Of a stretch of DNA of 64,000 bases, positions 47,623 through 58,691 are shown piece after piece. Position numbers and translations under genes: made by a program. Source of the stretch: Alopecurus myosuroides (lineage: Eukaryota; Streptophyta; Magnoliopsida; Poales; Poaceae); contig CM054059.1 in assembly GCA_028641055.1 (NCBI GenBank), positions 108,698,263-108,762,262 on the forward strand, read 5' to 3'. Under the pieces are notes generated by a model, which saw only the letters and a list, made by a program, of their open reading frames with translations, did not search any database and was not told the DNA's origin. The stretch's first letter is position 1. Every line of letters starts with the position of its first letter.

Positions 47623-48069
47623 ATGACCAACCTCTTTGAATCAATCAAGAAGGGCCCATTGATGACCATGACTCTAGATTGTGAGACTGAATTCCCAAAG
47701 GCATTGAAGAACCTAATGACAAAATTAGGATTTGGAGGAGCAGCACTCTACAAAGGTTTTCCTTTCATTGAAGATGGCCAAGAGTATTGGTGGGTGCAAC
47801 TTCAGCTACACAGAAGCAAGGAGTATGACCACAAGACACAAGGGGACTACATCTTCACCAACCCACAACAATACACATCATTCTTCGAGTCAGCTAGATG
47901 CGCTGCATGGGAGGCAATCGCAGAACTTGGAGAAAGACTTACGTGGAGACTTTATCACACTCAGAAGGATCTCCAGGAAGCCGAAGAAGAGATCAACGCC
48001 CTTGAGAAGGAGTTGAAAATGTACAAGAACATAGAGATAATCGTCAAGAGTTATGATCCATCCCAGTAG
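47623..48069 (+). CDS. Extra ORF upstream of gag in the gag-only element, 148 aa
   Basis: ATG 47623 opens an uninterrupted frame. It has GFGGAALYKGFPFIEDGQEY, WWVQLQLHRSKEYD, then ARCAAWEAIAELGERLTWRL and a C-terminal coiled-coil-like stretch (QKDLQEAEEEINALEKEL). It holds the same place as the 271-aa ORF of the Tekay element and has the same globular-then-helical plan, though direct sequence similarity is weak by eye. I recall similar proteins as uncharacterised in grass retrotransposons. Its retention in an element that has lost all enzymes suggests a structural or RNA-related role, which is inference. Confidence 0.65.
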   Translation: MTNLFESIKKGPLMTMTLDCETEFPKALKNLMTKLGFGGAALYKGFPFIEDGQEYWWVQLQLHRSKEYDHKTQGDYIFTNPQQYTSFFESARCAAWEAIAELGERLTWRLYHTQKDLQEAEEEINALEKELKMYKNIEIIVKSYDPSQ

Positions 48070-48348
48070 TTGACCACCATGGCAGAATGCGTTAGCTAGA
48101 GTTTTTGTTTGAGTATTGACATGTCAACTTGTGATATGGCAATACTAGAGTGTTTTGGCTTGCAACTAAGTTGTTTTGTTTAAGTTTTTCAAAAATTAAG
48201 TCCAAATTTCGAAATTTGGTTAAGAGATAAAATATTTTAAGTTGTTACTTTCCATTGATTGTTTGTCTTGTTGTATTGTGCATGGGTAGGAAAATTTTCT
48301 CCTCATAGCTCTATCTATCTTTTCCTCATCTATGCTGAAAACTCACAG

Positions 48349-49428
48349 ATGCCTCCTCGTCGCGACCCCAACAACAACAACAATGAAGACAACAATAACA
48401 ATGATGCCCTACAGCAGATGCTCACTTCCCAAGCCCAACTTCTACAGATGATGACTCAGTTTGTAGCAGCAATGAACAACAACAACAACAGCAATCCCCC
48501 ACCACCACCCCCAATGGATAGACTTACCAGATTTCTGAGACTTAGGCCTAACAAGTTCTCATCTGCTACTGATCCTATTGAGGCAGATGACTGGCTTCGT
48601 TCAATCAACAAGGACTTAGTAACTTGTGAGTGCACTTATGCAGAGAAGGTGAGATTCACCGCACATCTGTTAGAAGGACCTGCTGCAATGTGGTGGGAAA
48701 CTTACCAAGTGACTCATCCACTGGAAGGCATGACTTGGGATGATTTCAAGGAGGGATTCCGCAATGCACATATCTCATCTGGGATAATGAACCTCAAGAA
48801 GGAGGAGTTTCGTAGTCTGAGGCAGGGAGGTAGAACTTTAAAGGAGTATATGGATGATTTCCATTCTTTATCAAGGTATGCACCAGAGGACATTGACACT
48901 GATGCCAAGAGGAAGGAAAAATTTCTCAATGGACTTAAAGGAGAATTGAAGATACCTTTGTCTGTGGCATATGCCCCAAATTACCAAGCTCTGTTGGATC
49001 AAGCCATTACTTTGGATAACAATATGACCAAGGAGGAAAACAGGAAGAGGAAGTATAGTAATGGTGGAAAATATCACTCTGGACCCTCATATAAGAGGCA
49101 CACATCCAATGGGGGACACAACTCCCATAAACATGAGAACCATCACAATGGTGGGAATGGACACACTCATAATGGTCATGATCATGTTGAAGGACTCAAG
49201 GAAACCAATGGTAACAGCAATGGTCACTCAAATGGCAATGGACACCACAACCACAATCATGAGAAGAAGAGGGATCTTAGTCAAGTGATGTGCTTCAAGT
49301 GCAGAAACAAGGGACATTATGCAACTGATTGCCCAGAGCAGAAGACTACAGAAGCTGCCAAGCCCAACCCATTCAAGAAGGGGCATGTGAATCATATCAA
49401 CATGGATCTTGTGAATGGTAACCCTTAA
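48349..49428 (+). CDS. gag: Gag protein of the gag-only element, 359 aa
   Basis: The start ATG 48349 begins MPPRRDPNNNNN, and the asparagine/glutamine-rich N-terminus parallels that of the Tekay Gag. The capsid region has DPIEADDWLRSINKDL, FTAHLLEGPAAMWWETY, FKEGFRNAHISSGIM and LKEYMDDFHSLSRYAPED. A histidine/asparagine/glycine-rich stretch (~265-330) precedes a CCHC knuckle CFKCRNKGHYATDC. The frame ends in TAA soon after, with no protease. The WWE motif and its neighbours are shared with the Tekay Gag (QAATWWENY), supporting a common lineage. The frame is intact. Confidence 0.92.
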   Translation: MPPRRDPNNNNNEDNNNNDALQQMLTSQAQLLQMMTQFVAAMNNNNNSNPPPPPPMDRLTRFLRLRPNKFSSATDPIEADDWLRSINKDLVTCECTYAEKVRFTAHLLEGPAAMWWETYQVTHPLEGMTWDDFKEGFRNAHISSGIMNLKKEEFRSLRQGGRTLKEYMDDFHSLSRYAPEDIDTDAKRKEKFLNGLKGELKIPLSVAYAPNYQALLDQAITLDNNMTKEENRKRKYSNGGKYHSGPSYKRHTSNGGHNSHKHENHHNGGNGHTHNGHDHVEGLKETNGNSNGHSNGNGHHNHNHEKKRDLSQVMCFKCRNKGHYATDCPEQKTTEAAKPNPFKKGHVNHINMDLVNGNP

Positions 49429-49569
49429 CTCATTTTCTTCCATCACATGTTCCATTACCTCAATTGCATGGGGGGAGTTCAATCTCAAGTGTATTCTTTT
49501 AAGGGGGGTAGCCACCTCATAACTTTTCCAACCCAATTGCTAGCCTTCTCGAATCTCGGGACGAGATTC

Positions 49570-49587
49570 CTTTTAAGGGGGGTAGTC
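49570..49587 (+). promoter_or_regulatory. Polypurine tract of the gag-only element
   Basis: CTTTTAAGGGGGGTAGTC adjoins the 3' LTR. An identical core CTTTTAAGGGGGGTAG lies 74 bp upstream (49496-49511). Confidence 0.8.
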
Positions 49588-52500
49588 TGTAACATCCTAG
49601 GATTTTGAAAATTTTGAAAAATTCAAAACCATCATGCATTCATGATCATCATAGAGCACTTGCACTTTGATTGCATAAAAAATTGGTTTTAAATTTGCTA
49701 AGCACAAAAATCTGGGTGTTATTACCCATTAAACCATCTTTTGTATTTAAATCAATTTCCTAAAGCAAGTACTTTATTTTTGGGAAATAGTAGTACCAAA
49801 GTACTCTATTTTTCACAAGCTTTCCAAAACATATTTTATCAAAAAATTCTGAATAGTTTTGACAAGTTTATGGTTGTTTTTGAATCATTTGATTAAAGAG
49901 AAAAAAAGGAGAAACCAGCGCAGCCCTCTCCCTCTCTCCCGGCCTGGCCCAGCCCACTTCTCCCCACACCCTCTGTTTTCTCCCGCGTGCGCAGCGCTAT
50001 CCCAGCGGGCTGAGCCCATCAAGAAGGCCCAGCATAACACAGTACACCAGCCCGCCCCGCCCTCTCTGCTCTTTTCTGGCTGACTCGTAGGCCCCGCGCC
50101 TGACGCGTTCCCCACGTCACGTGACGTCATCGCCTCCGCATTCGAGCGGGACTCCGCCGCCGTGCCCGACAGGGACTCCGACGCCGCGCCTCCTCGCCGT
50201 GACCCCTCCTCCACGCCAGTAGCCCCATAAAAGGGGAGCTCCCCTCGATGTGCGAGATTCCGGATCCCGAACCCCAAGCCAAAATCGCCCCGCCGCCACG
50301 AAATCTTTCCGCCGCCGCCCCGCCTCGGAACTACTCGCCGCCGCCGTTACGCCCCTCGGGAGGAGCCCTCGAGCACACGAGAAGCACCGCGGAGACGAGG
50401 GGAGCACGCAGCCGTCCTCAACCACGCCGGAGGAGCCCGGAAACGCCGCCGCCATCCACGCCGGACCGCGCCGCCGTCGTCTTCCTCGCCACCGACGCCG
50501 TTCTCCGGTGAGTACCGCCGCCGTCCCTGTGAGCCGTCCGATCCAAATCCGCGGTCGAGATTAGAACGCCGCCGAACCGGTATCTTTAGATCCCAGCCAC
50601 CCGTAGCACTTTAGATCTAACGGCTTGCGTCACCGATCCGCGCGGAAATCGCCCAGCCAATCACAGCGCGCCATTGCCGTTGCCCCGGATCGATCACTTT
50701 TTCTGTTAAAACAAAATAAAACAGATTTGTTTTGAAACTTCAAAAATTCATAACTTTCGTTCTGTAACTCCGATTTAGATGATTTTGGACTTTTTGAAAT
50801 CAGCACATTGTGTAGATTAATCTAGGCTATTCAAATCTTAATTTTGAAACGTGCAATCACATGTTATTTGTAGATCTCTATTAATCACCAATTTGGGCAT
50901 AACTTTTAATCTAAAAATCCTTTTTAGGTGAGATCAATTGATATGGTTTTGTTTTGATGTCCTCTATCCAGTAGATGCGTTGGAAAAATTATTTATACAA
51001 CTTCGTAACTGAAACTCTATTAATCTTCATATTAGCCTATATTAAAACCCTAGTAATACTAATAGTTACAATTTGATAATCAATTTGTTTTGCATGCATA
51101 ATAAACATGTTATTAATATCAGAGAACATAATTATTAGTAATTCTTGCTAGTTTTGAATTTGGTGCATTAATTTGATCATTGCATAGCATGCATACATGT
51201 TTTTGTACTGTTATTTTGTTTTCTATGTTATGATTGTTTTGTATGTTTATGTGTGGCTTGTTTTGATTGTATTAGATTGTGAAGAGGATCAAGTCTACTC
51301 CTGTTGCTGTTATTCTTGCTGTGATTGTTCATTCTATTGCCAAGGCAAGTGACACACCATCAAATCTCCCATATTTTCACTATGCATTACTAGTGTTTTT
51401 GAGTAGTATGCATGATAGGGAATTTTACTAAGTTATTATTATGCTATGCAAAATCCCAAGTAGTGTGTAGCCATCCTTTAGACTTGATATTTTGGAGACT
51501 TAGTACTTAGTAGATTCTTAGCCTTGCTACAAATTTGTTTTACTTGATGTGTGAAAAATTCTAAGTACTTAATCAATGAAACACCTGGGTGGATTGGTAA
51601 TTGCTTGGATTATGTTGAGTGGCTACTCAGGGCCATGTCCATGGTGGTTTTCACCTGGGTCACTCCCAGGGCCATGGATATGTTGGTTGTCACCTGAGGG
51701 TACACTTGTGGATTGCCACCCAGGAACAAAGAGATTCCTAAGTCCCTCTAAGTTTAGTAGCTTTCCGTGCAGCCCTTTGACATATGGGCTCTGTCTTGAT
51801 CAACTAAGTTGTGAGAGTTCAACCCATGCTTGCTATGAAGATGTAGCAGAATTATAGGTGGAACGGGTCTTGCTGGTTGGGTTGAATTCTTGCTTCTGAA
51901 AGATCTCGTCTCAATTCTCTCCTTTCCTTGATGCACTCCGGGTGTATAGGATGTTTGGGCTAATTGAAGACAAAGGGTGAAAGTGCACAACCTCTGCAGA
52001 GTTAGAAACTATGATCATAGCCGTGTCCCCGGAAAGGACAACTTCGAGCAGCTGGACAAGGATGGACAGAAGAATCTCAACACCGTTTTGAAGAAGTAAA
52101 ATTTGTCTAAGGAAATATTAGTTGTGGTGCTCATGGGTGTGTCCCATGGTGCCAATCTTTGAAAAGAAAACCCTTTTTCAAAAGTGTTAGGGAAAAACTT
52201 GCTTTCTGCAAATATCCTAAACTCCACCAAGCCAGATATGCATGTAGTTTAGACTTGCCATTTATATCCACCATAGTGTCATTTGCGAGTACATTGTTTG
52301 TACTAAATCTCCTTCGGGGGCTGCATATTTCAACGTGCAGGAAATTCTGAGGATGAAGTTTGATTAAGTGCTTGGACTCGAGTCTACACCCAACATGTAA
52401 TGCCTGTGGCGCATGATTGAAGATGGAGGCTCATTGCTACTTTATTTCTGCTGTTTAGAACTCTGAGTTTTGCTAGTCTTTCAAGACTATGCACTTTGTA

Positions 52501-52650
52501 ATAAAGCCATACTTGGCTATTCTGGATCCTTTGTAATATTTTGATACTTATGCAATGATACTTTACATTTTGTTCTGTGGTGCTAGCATTGATCCAGGGA
52601 CTAGCACTTAACACAGTAGTTCTTACATTATTAAATGTGAGGGCGCTACA
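49588..52650 (+). repeat. Gag-only element 3' LTR
   Basis: This matches 44003-47085 closely. The same TATA-like box is at 50226-50234. Short frames inside both LTRs (for example near 46012 and 51576) are not conserved genes. Confidence 0.93.
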
Positions 52651-52696
52651 GAAGCAAAACATTCTAAATGGAAGTTTTCATACTTGGGATGTTACA

Positions 52697-52715
52697 AAAT
52701 GCCCCCCCTTGAAGG
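52697..52715 (-). promoter_or_regulatory. Polypurine tract of the Tekay element
   Basis: On the minus strand CCTTCAAGGGGGGGCATTT ends directly at the 3' LTR (TGTAACATCC). It primes plus-strand DNA synthesis. Confidence 0.85.
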
Positions 52716-52733
52716 AATCGCGCCCCGAGATTC

Positions 52734-55700
52734 CTACTGAGAAGTGAAAAGGTCCGGATACTTCTTGCGAAGATCCTCTTCGGTCTCCCACGTTGCCTCT
52801 TTATCGGAATGATGGGACCACTGCACTTTCAAGAACTTGGTGCTCTTGTTGCGAGTCTTACGCTCGGTCTCATCGAGAATACGAACAGGGTGCTCCTCAT
52901 AAGAGAGATCTTCTTGCAGTTCAATGGAATCATGATCAACTGCATGATCTGGATCTTTGAAACACCTCTTGAGTTGTGACACGTGAAACACATCGTGCAC
53001 CTTGGATAGTTTTTCTGGAAGTTCAAGACGATAGGCATTTTCCGCACGCCTTGAGAGAATGTTGAAAGGACCAATGTATCTTGGTGCAAGTTTTCCTTTC
53101 ACACCAAAACGATGAGTGCCTCTGAGGGGAGTTACACGGAGATATGCTTTGTCACCAGGTGCATAGATCATATCCCTGTGCTTGCTGTCATAGTAGCTTT
53201 TCTGACGAGACTGAGCAATCTTGAGATTGTCACGAATGATGCGAACTTTTTCTTCGGCTTCCTTAACAATGTCAGGGCCTAAGAGTGAACGTTCACCAGC
53301 TCCAGACCAATTGATTGGACTCCTGCATCTGCGGCCATAGAGAGCTTCAAATGGTGCCATGCCTAGGCTTGCCTGGAAGCTGTTGTTGTAGGAGAATTCA
53401 TCATATGGAAGGCATTCCTCCCATTTCATGCCAAAGGAGAGACCACATGCTCTGAGCATATCCTCGAGAATCTGATTGACTCTTTCGACTTGCCCTTGAG
53501 ACTGAGGGTGATAGGCTCTGCTGAACAGAAGTTTGGTGCCCAAAGCTTCTTGAAAGCTTTTCCAGATATGAGAAGTGAAGATACTTCCACGATCTGAGCT
53601 TATTTCCAATGGAACACCATGAAGAGGAACAATCTTTGCTGTGTAGAGCTCTGCTAACTGGCTAGCTGAGATTGTTTCTTTGACAGCAAAGAAGTGAGCT
53701 ACTTTAGTGAGACGATCAATGACAACGAAGATTGCATCGTTGCCCCTCTTGGACTTTGGAAAACCAGTGACGAAGTCCATTTCAATCATGTCCCACTTCC
53801 ACTCAGGGATTTTTAGAGGTTGGAGAAGACCGGCTGTTTTCTGATGGACTGCCTTAACACGTTGACAAACGTCGCATTCAGAAACGTATTGAGCAATTTC
53901 ACGTTTCATGCCAGGCCACCAATACAGTGTTTTGAGATCCTGGTACATCTTTGTACTTCCAGGGTGTATAGATAGAGGAGTTTCATGAGCCTCCTTGAGA
54001 ATGACATCTTTGAGACTTTGAACTTGAGGAACTGCAATGCGTCCTTCGAAGAACACAGTTCCTTTGTCATCAATTGAGAAGGACTTAAATTTCTCCTTGC
54101 CTTCTTTGATGTGGTCTAGCATCTTCTTGATTTCAGCATCACGAAGTTGTTCAGAACGAATCTTGTCCTCGAGAGTTGGACTGGCTGTCAAGTTCGCAAG
54201 ATAACCTTGAGGAACAAGACCAAGATTCAGCTTCTGGAATTCTTCATGAAGTGGAGGTTGGCTTTCCATGATCATGAGATTATTGCAATACGACTTGCGA
54301 CTGAGAGCATCGGCCATAACATTAGCCTTGCCCGGAGTGTACGAAATGGTGAGATCAAAGTCTTTAATCTTTTCAATCCATCTCCTTTGCCTGAGGTTTA
54401 GATCTGGTTGAGTGAAGATGTATTTCAGACTCTTATGATCGGAAAAGATTTCAGTGCGATTACCCAATAAGTATTGTCTCCATTTCTTGAGAGCAAACAC
54501 AACTGCTGCAAGTTCAAGGTCATGTGTGGGATAATTTTGCTCATGTGCGTTCAACTGACGTGAAGCATAAGCCACAACTTGACGTTCTTGCATAAGAACT
54601 GCACCTAGACCTTGGAGAGATGCATCGCAGAATATTTGGAAAGGTTTGGTAGTATCTGGGCCAACCAGAACTGGGGTGGAAGTGAGTTTAGTCTTCAGGA
54701 GATTGAAACTTTCATCACATTGTGGAGACCAAACGAACTTCTTATCCTTCTTTGTGAGATCAGTGAGAGGTTTGGCAATCTTGGAGAAGTTTTGGACGAA
54801 ACGACGGCAATAGCTAGCCAAGCCAAGAAAACTTCTTACTTGCTTTACCGTCTTAGGAGGTTTCCAATCAACAATTGCTTTAACCTTTTCTGGATCAATG
54901 GCTATGCCCTTGGCAGAGATGATATGACCAAGGTAAGCAACTTCTGGAATCCAGAACTCACATTTGGAGAACTTGGCATATAGACGATGCTCGCGAAGTT
55001 TCATGAGAGTGAGACGAAGATGTTCTTCATGCTCTTCCTCGGATTTTGAGTAGACAAGGATGTCATCAAGATATACCACAACGAACTTGTCGAGGTATTC
55101 ATGGAAGACAGAATTCATGAGTCGAGAGAATGTCGCCGGTGCATTGGTGAGACCAAAGGACATGACGGTGTATTCATATAGACCGTACCGAGTGGTGAAA
55201 GCTGTTTTTGGAATATCTTCCTTTCTGATCTTTATTTGATGGTAACCCATTCTCAAGTCCAACTTGGAGAATATTGAGGCTCCAGCAAGTTGATCAAAAA
55301 GATCATCGATACGAGGAATTGGATACTTGTTTTTGATGTTTTTCTCGTTAAGAGGATGATAGTCAACAACGAGTCTCTTTGTGTGATCCTTCTTCGCAAC
55401 GAACAGAGTTGGGCAACCCCAAGCCGAGGAACTAGGTTGAATGTAACCTTTTTCCATGTACATATCGATTTTCTCCTTTAACAATTTCAGTTCAGGAGGA
55501 GCTATCTTGTATGGATGCTTAGAGATTGGAGCAGTACCTGGTTCAACCTCGATCACGAACTCAACTGCTCTGTCCGGAGGCATCCCTGGCAACTCTTCTG
55601 GAAAGACGTCAGGGAATTCACAAACCACCGGAACATTTTCAAGTAGAGGAAGAGGTTTTGCATCGAGGGTGCATAGCTGAATGGAACTTGATTCATTGGG

Positions 55701-57125
55701 AGAATAGACTATCTGGCCAGAAGGGTGGAACAGAGTTATTGACTTCTGAGCACAGTCAATCGTAGCTTTATTGGCCTTCAACCAATCCATGCCAAGAATG
55801 ACATCAATGTCAGAATTGACGAGCAGTATGAGAGAAGCAAGGAATATGTGGCCTGCAATTAGAATTTGATTTCTGTGACTGATCTTAGACGTTTGCATAG
55901 TTGCTCCAGGGGAGTTTACTACTAGCGGGGAACCCAAACCAACAAAGGGGAGTTTAACTGCTGTCGCAAAGATCTTTGACACGAAAGAATGTGATGCTCC
56001 GGTATCAAACAACACTTTAGCTGGATTAGAGTTTACGGGGAATGTACCGAGAACGACGTCAGGAGATTCCTCAGCTTTGTCGATCTTGACATGATTCACC
56101 CTTGCGGTCCTCCCGACAGGCCTGTTGTTGGAGTTGAAGGCTTTAGCCGGGGGAGCACGCACCATTGCCTGGTTGGTGTTGGGACGAGGTGGTGGTGGAG
56201 GTAGCTGCCTCTGCGTGCACTTGTCAGCGTAGTGTCCCGTCTGCTTGCACTTGAAGCAAGTGACGACACGAGGAGGCCCTGGCCTTGGCTGCCCCATCGA
56301 AGCCCTCTGATCATGCATTTGAACAGGGTTGGGTGGGCGGGGAGCGAAGCCTGGAGAAGCTTGGGCATATGGAGCCCGAGTGACAGCATCATTTGGCACC
56401 CAGATGCGGCGCTTCTGCGGAGGGGTGGTCATGTTGGAGGAGGAACCACCCTCACGCGAGTGCTTGCGAGATTCCTCGAACGCCTTGCGCCCATTTTCTT
56501 CATTGAGCGCGGTGTTAACGAGCTCCTCGAAGTCTTTGGTCTTGATGTTGGTGAGGGCATACTTGAGCTCCGGGTTAAAACCTCTGCGGAACCTTGCCAT
56601 CTTCTTAGCTTCAGTGGACACCTCATCACCAGCGTATCGAGCGAGGCGATTGAACTCACTCTGATAGCCGATAACGTCCAGCTTGCCTTGCTTGAGAGAG
56701 CAAAACTCTTCATGCATCCTTTCCATGAGACCATCTGGAATGTGGTGCTTCAGGAAGGCTTCCTTGAAACAACCCCAGGTGATTGGGTAGCCAGCTCTCA
56801 TGGTCTGGTAGTTTTCCCACCAAGTAGCTGCCTGACCCTTCAGCAGATAGGAGGCATACTTGACCTTGTCTTCCTCAGCAACGTGAGCAATGTCCAGAGC
56901 CTTGGCTATCTCACGGATCCAGTCGTCAGCATCCAGAGGCTCGCGTGTTGCCACGAAAGCTCTCGGGCCCAGACTGAGAAACTCCTTGATGCTGACTCTT
57001 GGAGCGGCCTGGTTGATGTGCTGATTAGCCTGGAACTGGGCCATCTGCATCACGACTTGAGTCATCTGAGTCAACAGCTCCGTGATTGGCGGTGGCTCAG
57101 GCGGGGTGTTCCTTGTTGGCGGCAT
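52734..57125 (-). CDS. gag-pol: gag-pol polyprotein of the Tekay chromovirus, 1463 aa, uninterrupted
   Basis: One open frame from ATG 57125. Gag lies at ~40-220 ([27 protein letters not shown]), with a CCHC knuckle [14 protein letters not shown] at 290-303. The aspartic protease has [12 protein letters not shown] (active site 374-376). Reverse transcriptase spans ~530-720 with [10 protein letters not shown] and catalytic YLDD at 685-688. RNase H spans ~825-945, starting [13 protein letters not shown]. Integrase has an HHCC zinc finger (H1047, H1054, C1084, C1087) and a D1117/D1178/E1214 triad, 35 residues between the last two. The C-terminus is a chromodomain-like block (~1410-1460: [17 protein letters not shown]). 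All enzyme motifs look intact, so the element may be competent. Length is typical of plant chromoviruses. Confidence 0.97.
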   Translation of the reverse strand: MPPTRNTPPEPPPITELLTQMTQVVMQMAQFQANQHINQAAPRVSIKEFLSLGPRAFVATREPLDADDWIREIAKALDIAHVAEEDKVKYASYLLKGQAATWWENYQTMRAGYPITWGCFKEAFLKHHIPDGLMERMHEEFCSLKQGKLDVIGYQSEFNRLARYAGDEVSTEAKKMARFRRGFNPELKYALTNIKTKDFEELVNTALNEENGRKAFEESRKHSREGGSSSNMTTPPQKRRIWVPNDAVTRAPYAQASPGFAPRPPNPVQMHDQRASMGQPRPGPPRVVTCFKCKQTGHYADKCTQRQLPPPPPRPNTNQAMVRAPPAKAFNSNNRPVGRTARVNHVKIDKAEESPDVVLGTFPVNSNPAKVLFDTGASHSFVSKIFATAVKLPFVGLGSPLVVNSPGATMQTSKISHRNQILIAGHIFLASLILLVNSDIDVILGMDWLKANKATIDCAQKSITLFHPSGQIVYSPNESSSIQLCTLDAKPLPLLENVPVVCEFPDVFPEELPGMPPDRAVEFVIEVEPGTAPISKHPYKIAPPELKLLKEKIDMYMEKGYIQPSSSAWGCPTLFVAKKDHTKRLVVDYHPLNEKNIKNKYPIPRIDDLFDQLAGASIFSKLDLRMGYHQIKIRKEDIPKTAFTTRYGLYEYTVMSFGLTNAPATFSRLMNSVFHEYLDKFVVVYLDDILVYSKSEEEHEEHLRLTLMKLREHRLYAKFSKCEFWIPEVAYLGHIISAKGIAIDPEKVKAIVDWKPPKTVKQVRSFLGLASYCRRFVQNFSKIAKPLTDLTKKDKKFVWSPQCDESFNLLKTKLTSTPVLVGPDTTKPFQIFCDASLQGLGAVLMQERQVVAYASRQLNAHEQNYPTHDLELAAVVFALKKWRQYLLGNRTEIFSDHKSLKYIFTQPDLNLRQRRWIEKIKDFDLTISYTPGKANVMADALSRKSYCNNLMIMESQPPLHEEFQKLNLGLVPQGYLANLTASPTLEDKIRSEQLRDAEIKKMLDHIKEGKEKFKSFSIDDKGTVFFEGRIAVPQVQSLKDVILKEAHETPLSIHPGSTKMYQDLKTLYWWPGMKREIAQYVSECDVCQRVKAVHQKTAGLLQPLKIPEWKWDMIEMDFVTGFPKSKRGNDAIFVVIDRLTKVAHFFAVKETISASQLAELYTAKIVPLHGVPLEISSDRGSIFTSHIWKSFQEALGTKLLFSRAYHPQSQGQVERVNQILEDMLRACGLSFGMKWEECLPYDEFSYNNSFQASLGMAPFEALYGRRCRSPINWSGAGERSLLGPDIVKEAEEKVRIIRDNLKIAQSRQKSYYDSKHRDMIYAPGDKAYLRVTPLRGTHRFGVKGKLAPRYIGPFNILSRRAENAYRLELPEKLSKVHDVFHVSQLKRCFKDPDHAVDHDSIELQEDLSYEEHPVRILDETERKTRNKSTKFLKVQWSHHSDKEATWETEEDLRKKYPDLFTSQ

Positions 57126-57334
57126 CCTGAATGGAAATGCATTTTAGCACAACAAAAGAAAAGGATAGACTTGGCAACCGAAAAAGAGATTATTCCGACG
57201 CATGAATAGATAACCAACAGGTACATCATCACATGTTCAAATACATCAGAATATCCAACACACCATAAATGGTTCGAATGCCAAAGGATAACTAAACATA
57301 GCTAAGAATGGATACATCGGTACTCCCATGCTCA

Positions 57335-58150
57335 TCACGCAGGACGGCGGTGAGTAGTACGGCGAGAGGTACGGTGAGGAGCACGCCCACGAAAGTAGGT
57401 AGAACGACGATCCACGTAGATCTGACGTGGTCTGAGCCCGACTCTTGGTGTGGTGAAGTACATAGCATCGGCTCCCTGTGCTCCAAAGCGGGGAATCCCA
57501 GTGTAACCAGCACCAAGGTTGAGGAGTGGACCTCTGATCGGCTCGTAACCTCCAGCATCTGGCAGACGACGACCAACTGGCTGATCGAAACGTGCAAAGC
57601 GCTCGTCTCCCACAAAGTCTGTGGTGTACGTCGCCAGACGAGTCAAAGCGAGGTAGAGCTGCTCTCTGACTGAAGCCAACTCCTGAGATAGTGTGCGGGC
57701 AACTGCGTCACTGTGCCTCACAAATTGAGCGGTGGTGTGCAGCCTGGAGTTATCATGCTCATAAACATCCAAGTTGTCGTAGAGAGTGAAGTGAGCTCCC
57801 TCCAAAGTGATGTAACCACGGGGGATGTGGCGATAGATGGAATCGTCAAATCCCCAGTAGTCAGCACGAAGGACGGTGAGACTCACATAAGCTGCCTGCT
57901 GCACGGCCATATCCACTATGGAACCTACTGCCTCGTAGCGGTGGACTACGCTCATGCCATCATCTGACAGAATGTAGACGATAGCCTGGTAGTAGGTCTG
58001 GTCAAACTCTCGCTGCTGCTCGTAGACCTGGTACTCTGGTGCCCAACGGAACCCCGGATAATTGACCATGTCCCTCAGCATCTCCGGATAACCGGCGGTG
58101 CTCTCGCAACGAGTCATCCGAACCACCTGCGGGTAGAACCTGAGATCCAT
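57335..58150 (-). CDS. Extra ORF upstream of gag in the Tekay element, 271 aa, function unknown
   Basis: The frame is open from ATG 58150 (MDLRFYPQVVRMTRCEST); longer versions need a non-ATG start. It has an N-terminal aromatic-rich region (MVNYPGFRWAPEYQVYEQ), a middle block with AVGSIVDMAVQQAAYVSLTV and GFDDSIYRHIPRGYITLEG, a short helical stretch (SQELASVREQLYLALTRL), and an arginine-rich tail (RGRAPHRTSRRTTHRRP). No enzyme motif is visible. It lies between the primer site and gag, as does the 148-aa ORF in the gag-only element. Extra ORFs at this place occur in some plant gypsy lineages. A nucleic-acid-binding role is only a guess from the basic tail. Confidence 0.7.
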   Translation of the reverse strand: MDLRFYPQVVRMTRCESTAGYPEMLRDMVNYPGFRWAPEYQVYEQQREFDQTYYQAIVYILSDDGMSVVHRYEAVGSIVDMAVQQAAYVSLTVLRADYWGFDDSIYRHIPRGYITLEGAHFTLYDNLDVYEHDNSRLHTTAQFVRHSDAVARTLSQELASVREQLYLALTRLATYTTDFVGDERFARFDQPVGRRLPDAGGYEPIRGPLLNLGAGYTGIPRFGAQGADAMYFTTPRVGLRPRQIYVDRRSTYFRGRAPHRTSRRTTHRRPA

Positions 58151-58677
58151 CTGCAGATGATCGAGAAAGTTTTGATTAGACGCCGGTAGAAGAACTGAAG
58201 TGGAAAGCAACAACAAGGTTTCAACGGACGAAAAGGATGTTGAGAAGAACAGGATATCGAAGCAACATCGGGAAACACGAGACCAAAAACTCCTGAGGTA
58301 CTACGGAAAACCCATCCGGGCTTCTAAAGGATCAATATCTACTGCTTAAGGAATAGAGGATCTGCTTCCGGGGCTTACACGCCTCCGTTCTCAATCGTGA
58401 GTAGGCAACATGATAAATCATGTCACAACCACCTCCATTCCTATGGTCTAGTATATATAACTATCCTAGAGAAACCAGGATACGTGAAAACCTAACTTGA
58501 AAGTTTAGGTGAGAAGAGAAAAACAACGTTGCACTTCCTTACCAGAAAAGGGAGGGTGGGTGGGGAAAGAAATAAAATGGCAGAATTCCTACTCTCACGT
58601 TTCATTTTTCCTATATAGCTACAAAATAGTTTCTAGACTCAACTGCGACCAGTAAAAGGGATCCTACAGGCAGACAG
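58151..58677 (-). other. Tekay 5' leader between primer site and extra ORF
   Basis: Non-coding. It ends with an acceptor-like CATCTGCAG directly before the extra ORF's ATG, so a spliced leader is possible. Confidence 0.5.
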
Positions 58678-58689
58678 GCTCTGATACCA
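58678..58689 (-). promoter_or_regulatory. Primer-binding site (initiator tRNA-Met), Tekay element
   Basis: TGGTATCAGAGC on the minus strand lies two bases inside the 5' LTR end. It is complementary to the 3' end of plant initiator tRNA-Met. Confidence 0.9.
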
Positions 58690-58691
58690 TT

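Larger units (their letters stand above)
44003..52650 (+). mobile_element. Gag-only LTR retrotransposon (non-autonomous), 8648 bp, nested in the Tekay LTR
   Basis: The LTRs start TGTAACATCC and end GCGCTACA: 44003-47085 (3083 bp) and 49588-52650 (3063 bp). The TSD is GAAGC (43998-44002 and 52651-52655). A tRNA-Met primer site lies at the 5' LTR and a polypurine tract at the 3' LTR. The internal region is only ~2.5 kb and encodes a small ORF and gag, with no protease, RT or integrase. By eye the LTRs differ at about 0.6% of sites, less than the host Tekay LTRs, as nesting requires. Confidence 0.94.
39632..52696 (-). repeat. Tekay element 3' LTR, split by the gag-only element
   Basis: About 4412 bp once 44003-52655 is removed. 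The insertion lies 41 bp inside the LTR start. A 10-bp unit AACAAATGCA is present three times at 43931-43960, against four in the other LTR. Confidence 0.92.

Noticed and set aside
56232..57209. 325-codon plus-strand ORF
   Set aside because: It is antisense to the intact gag-pol gene and has no domain of its own.
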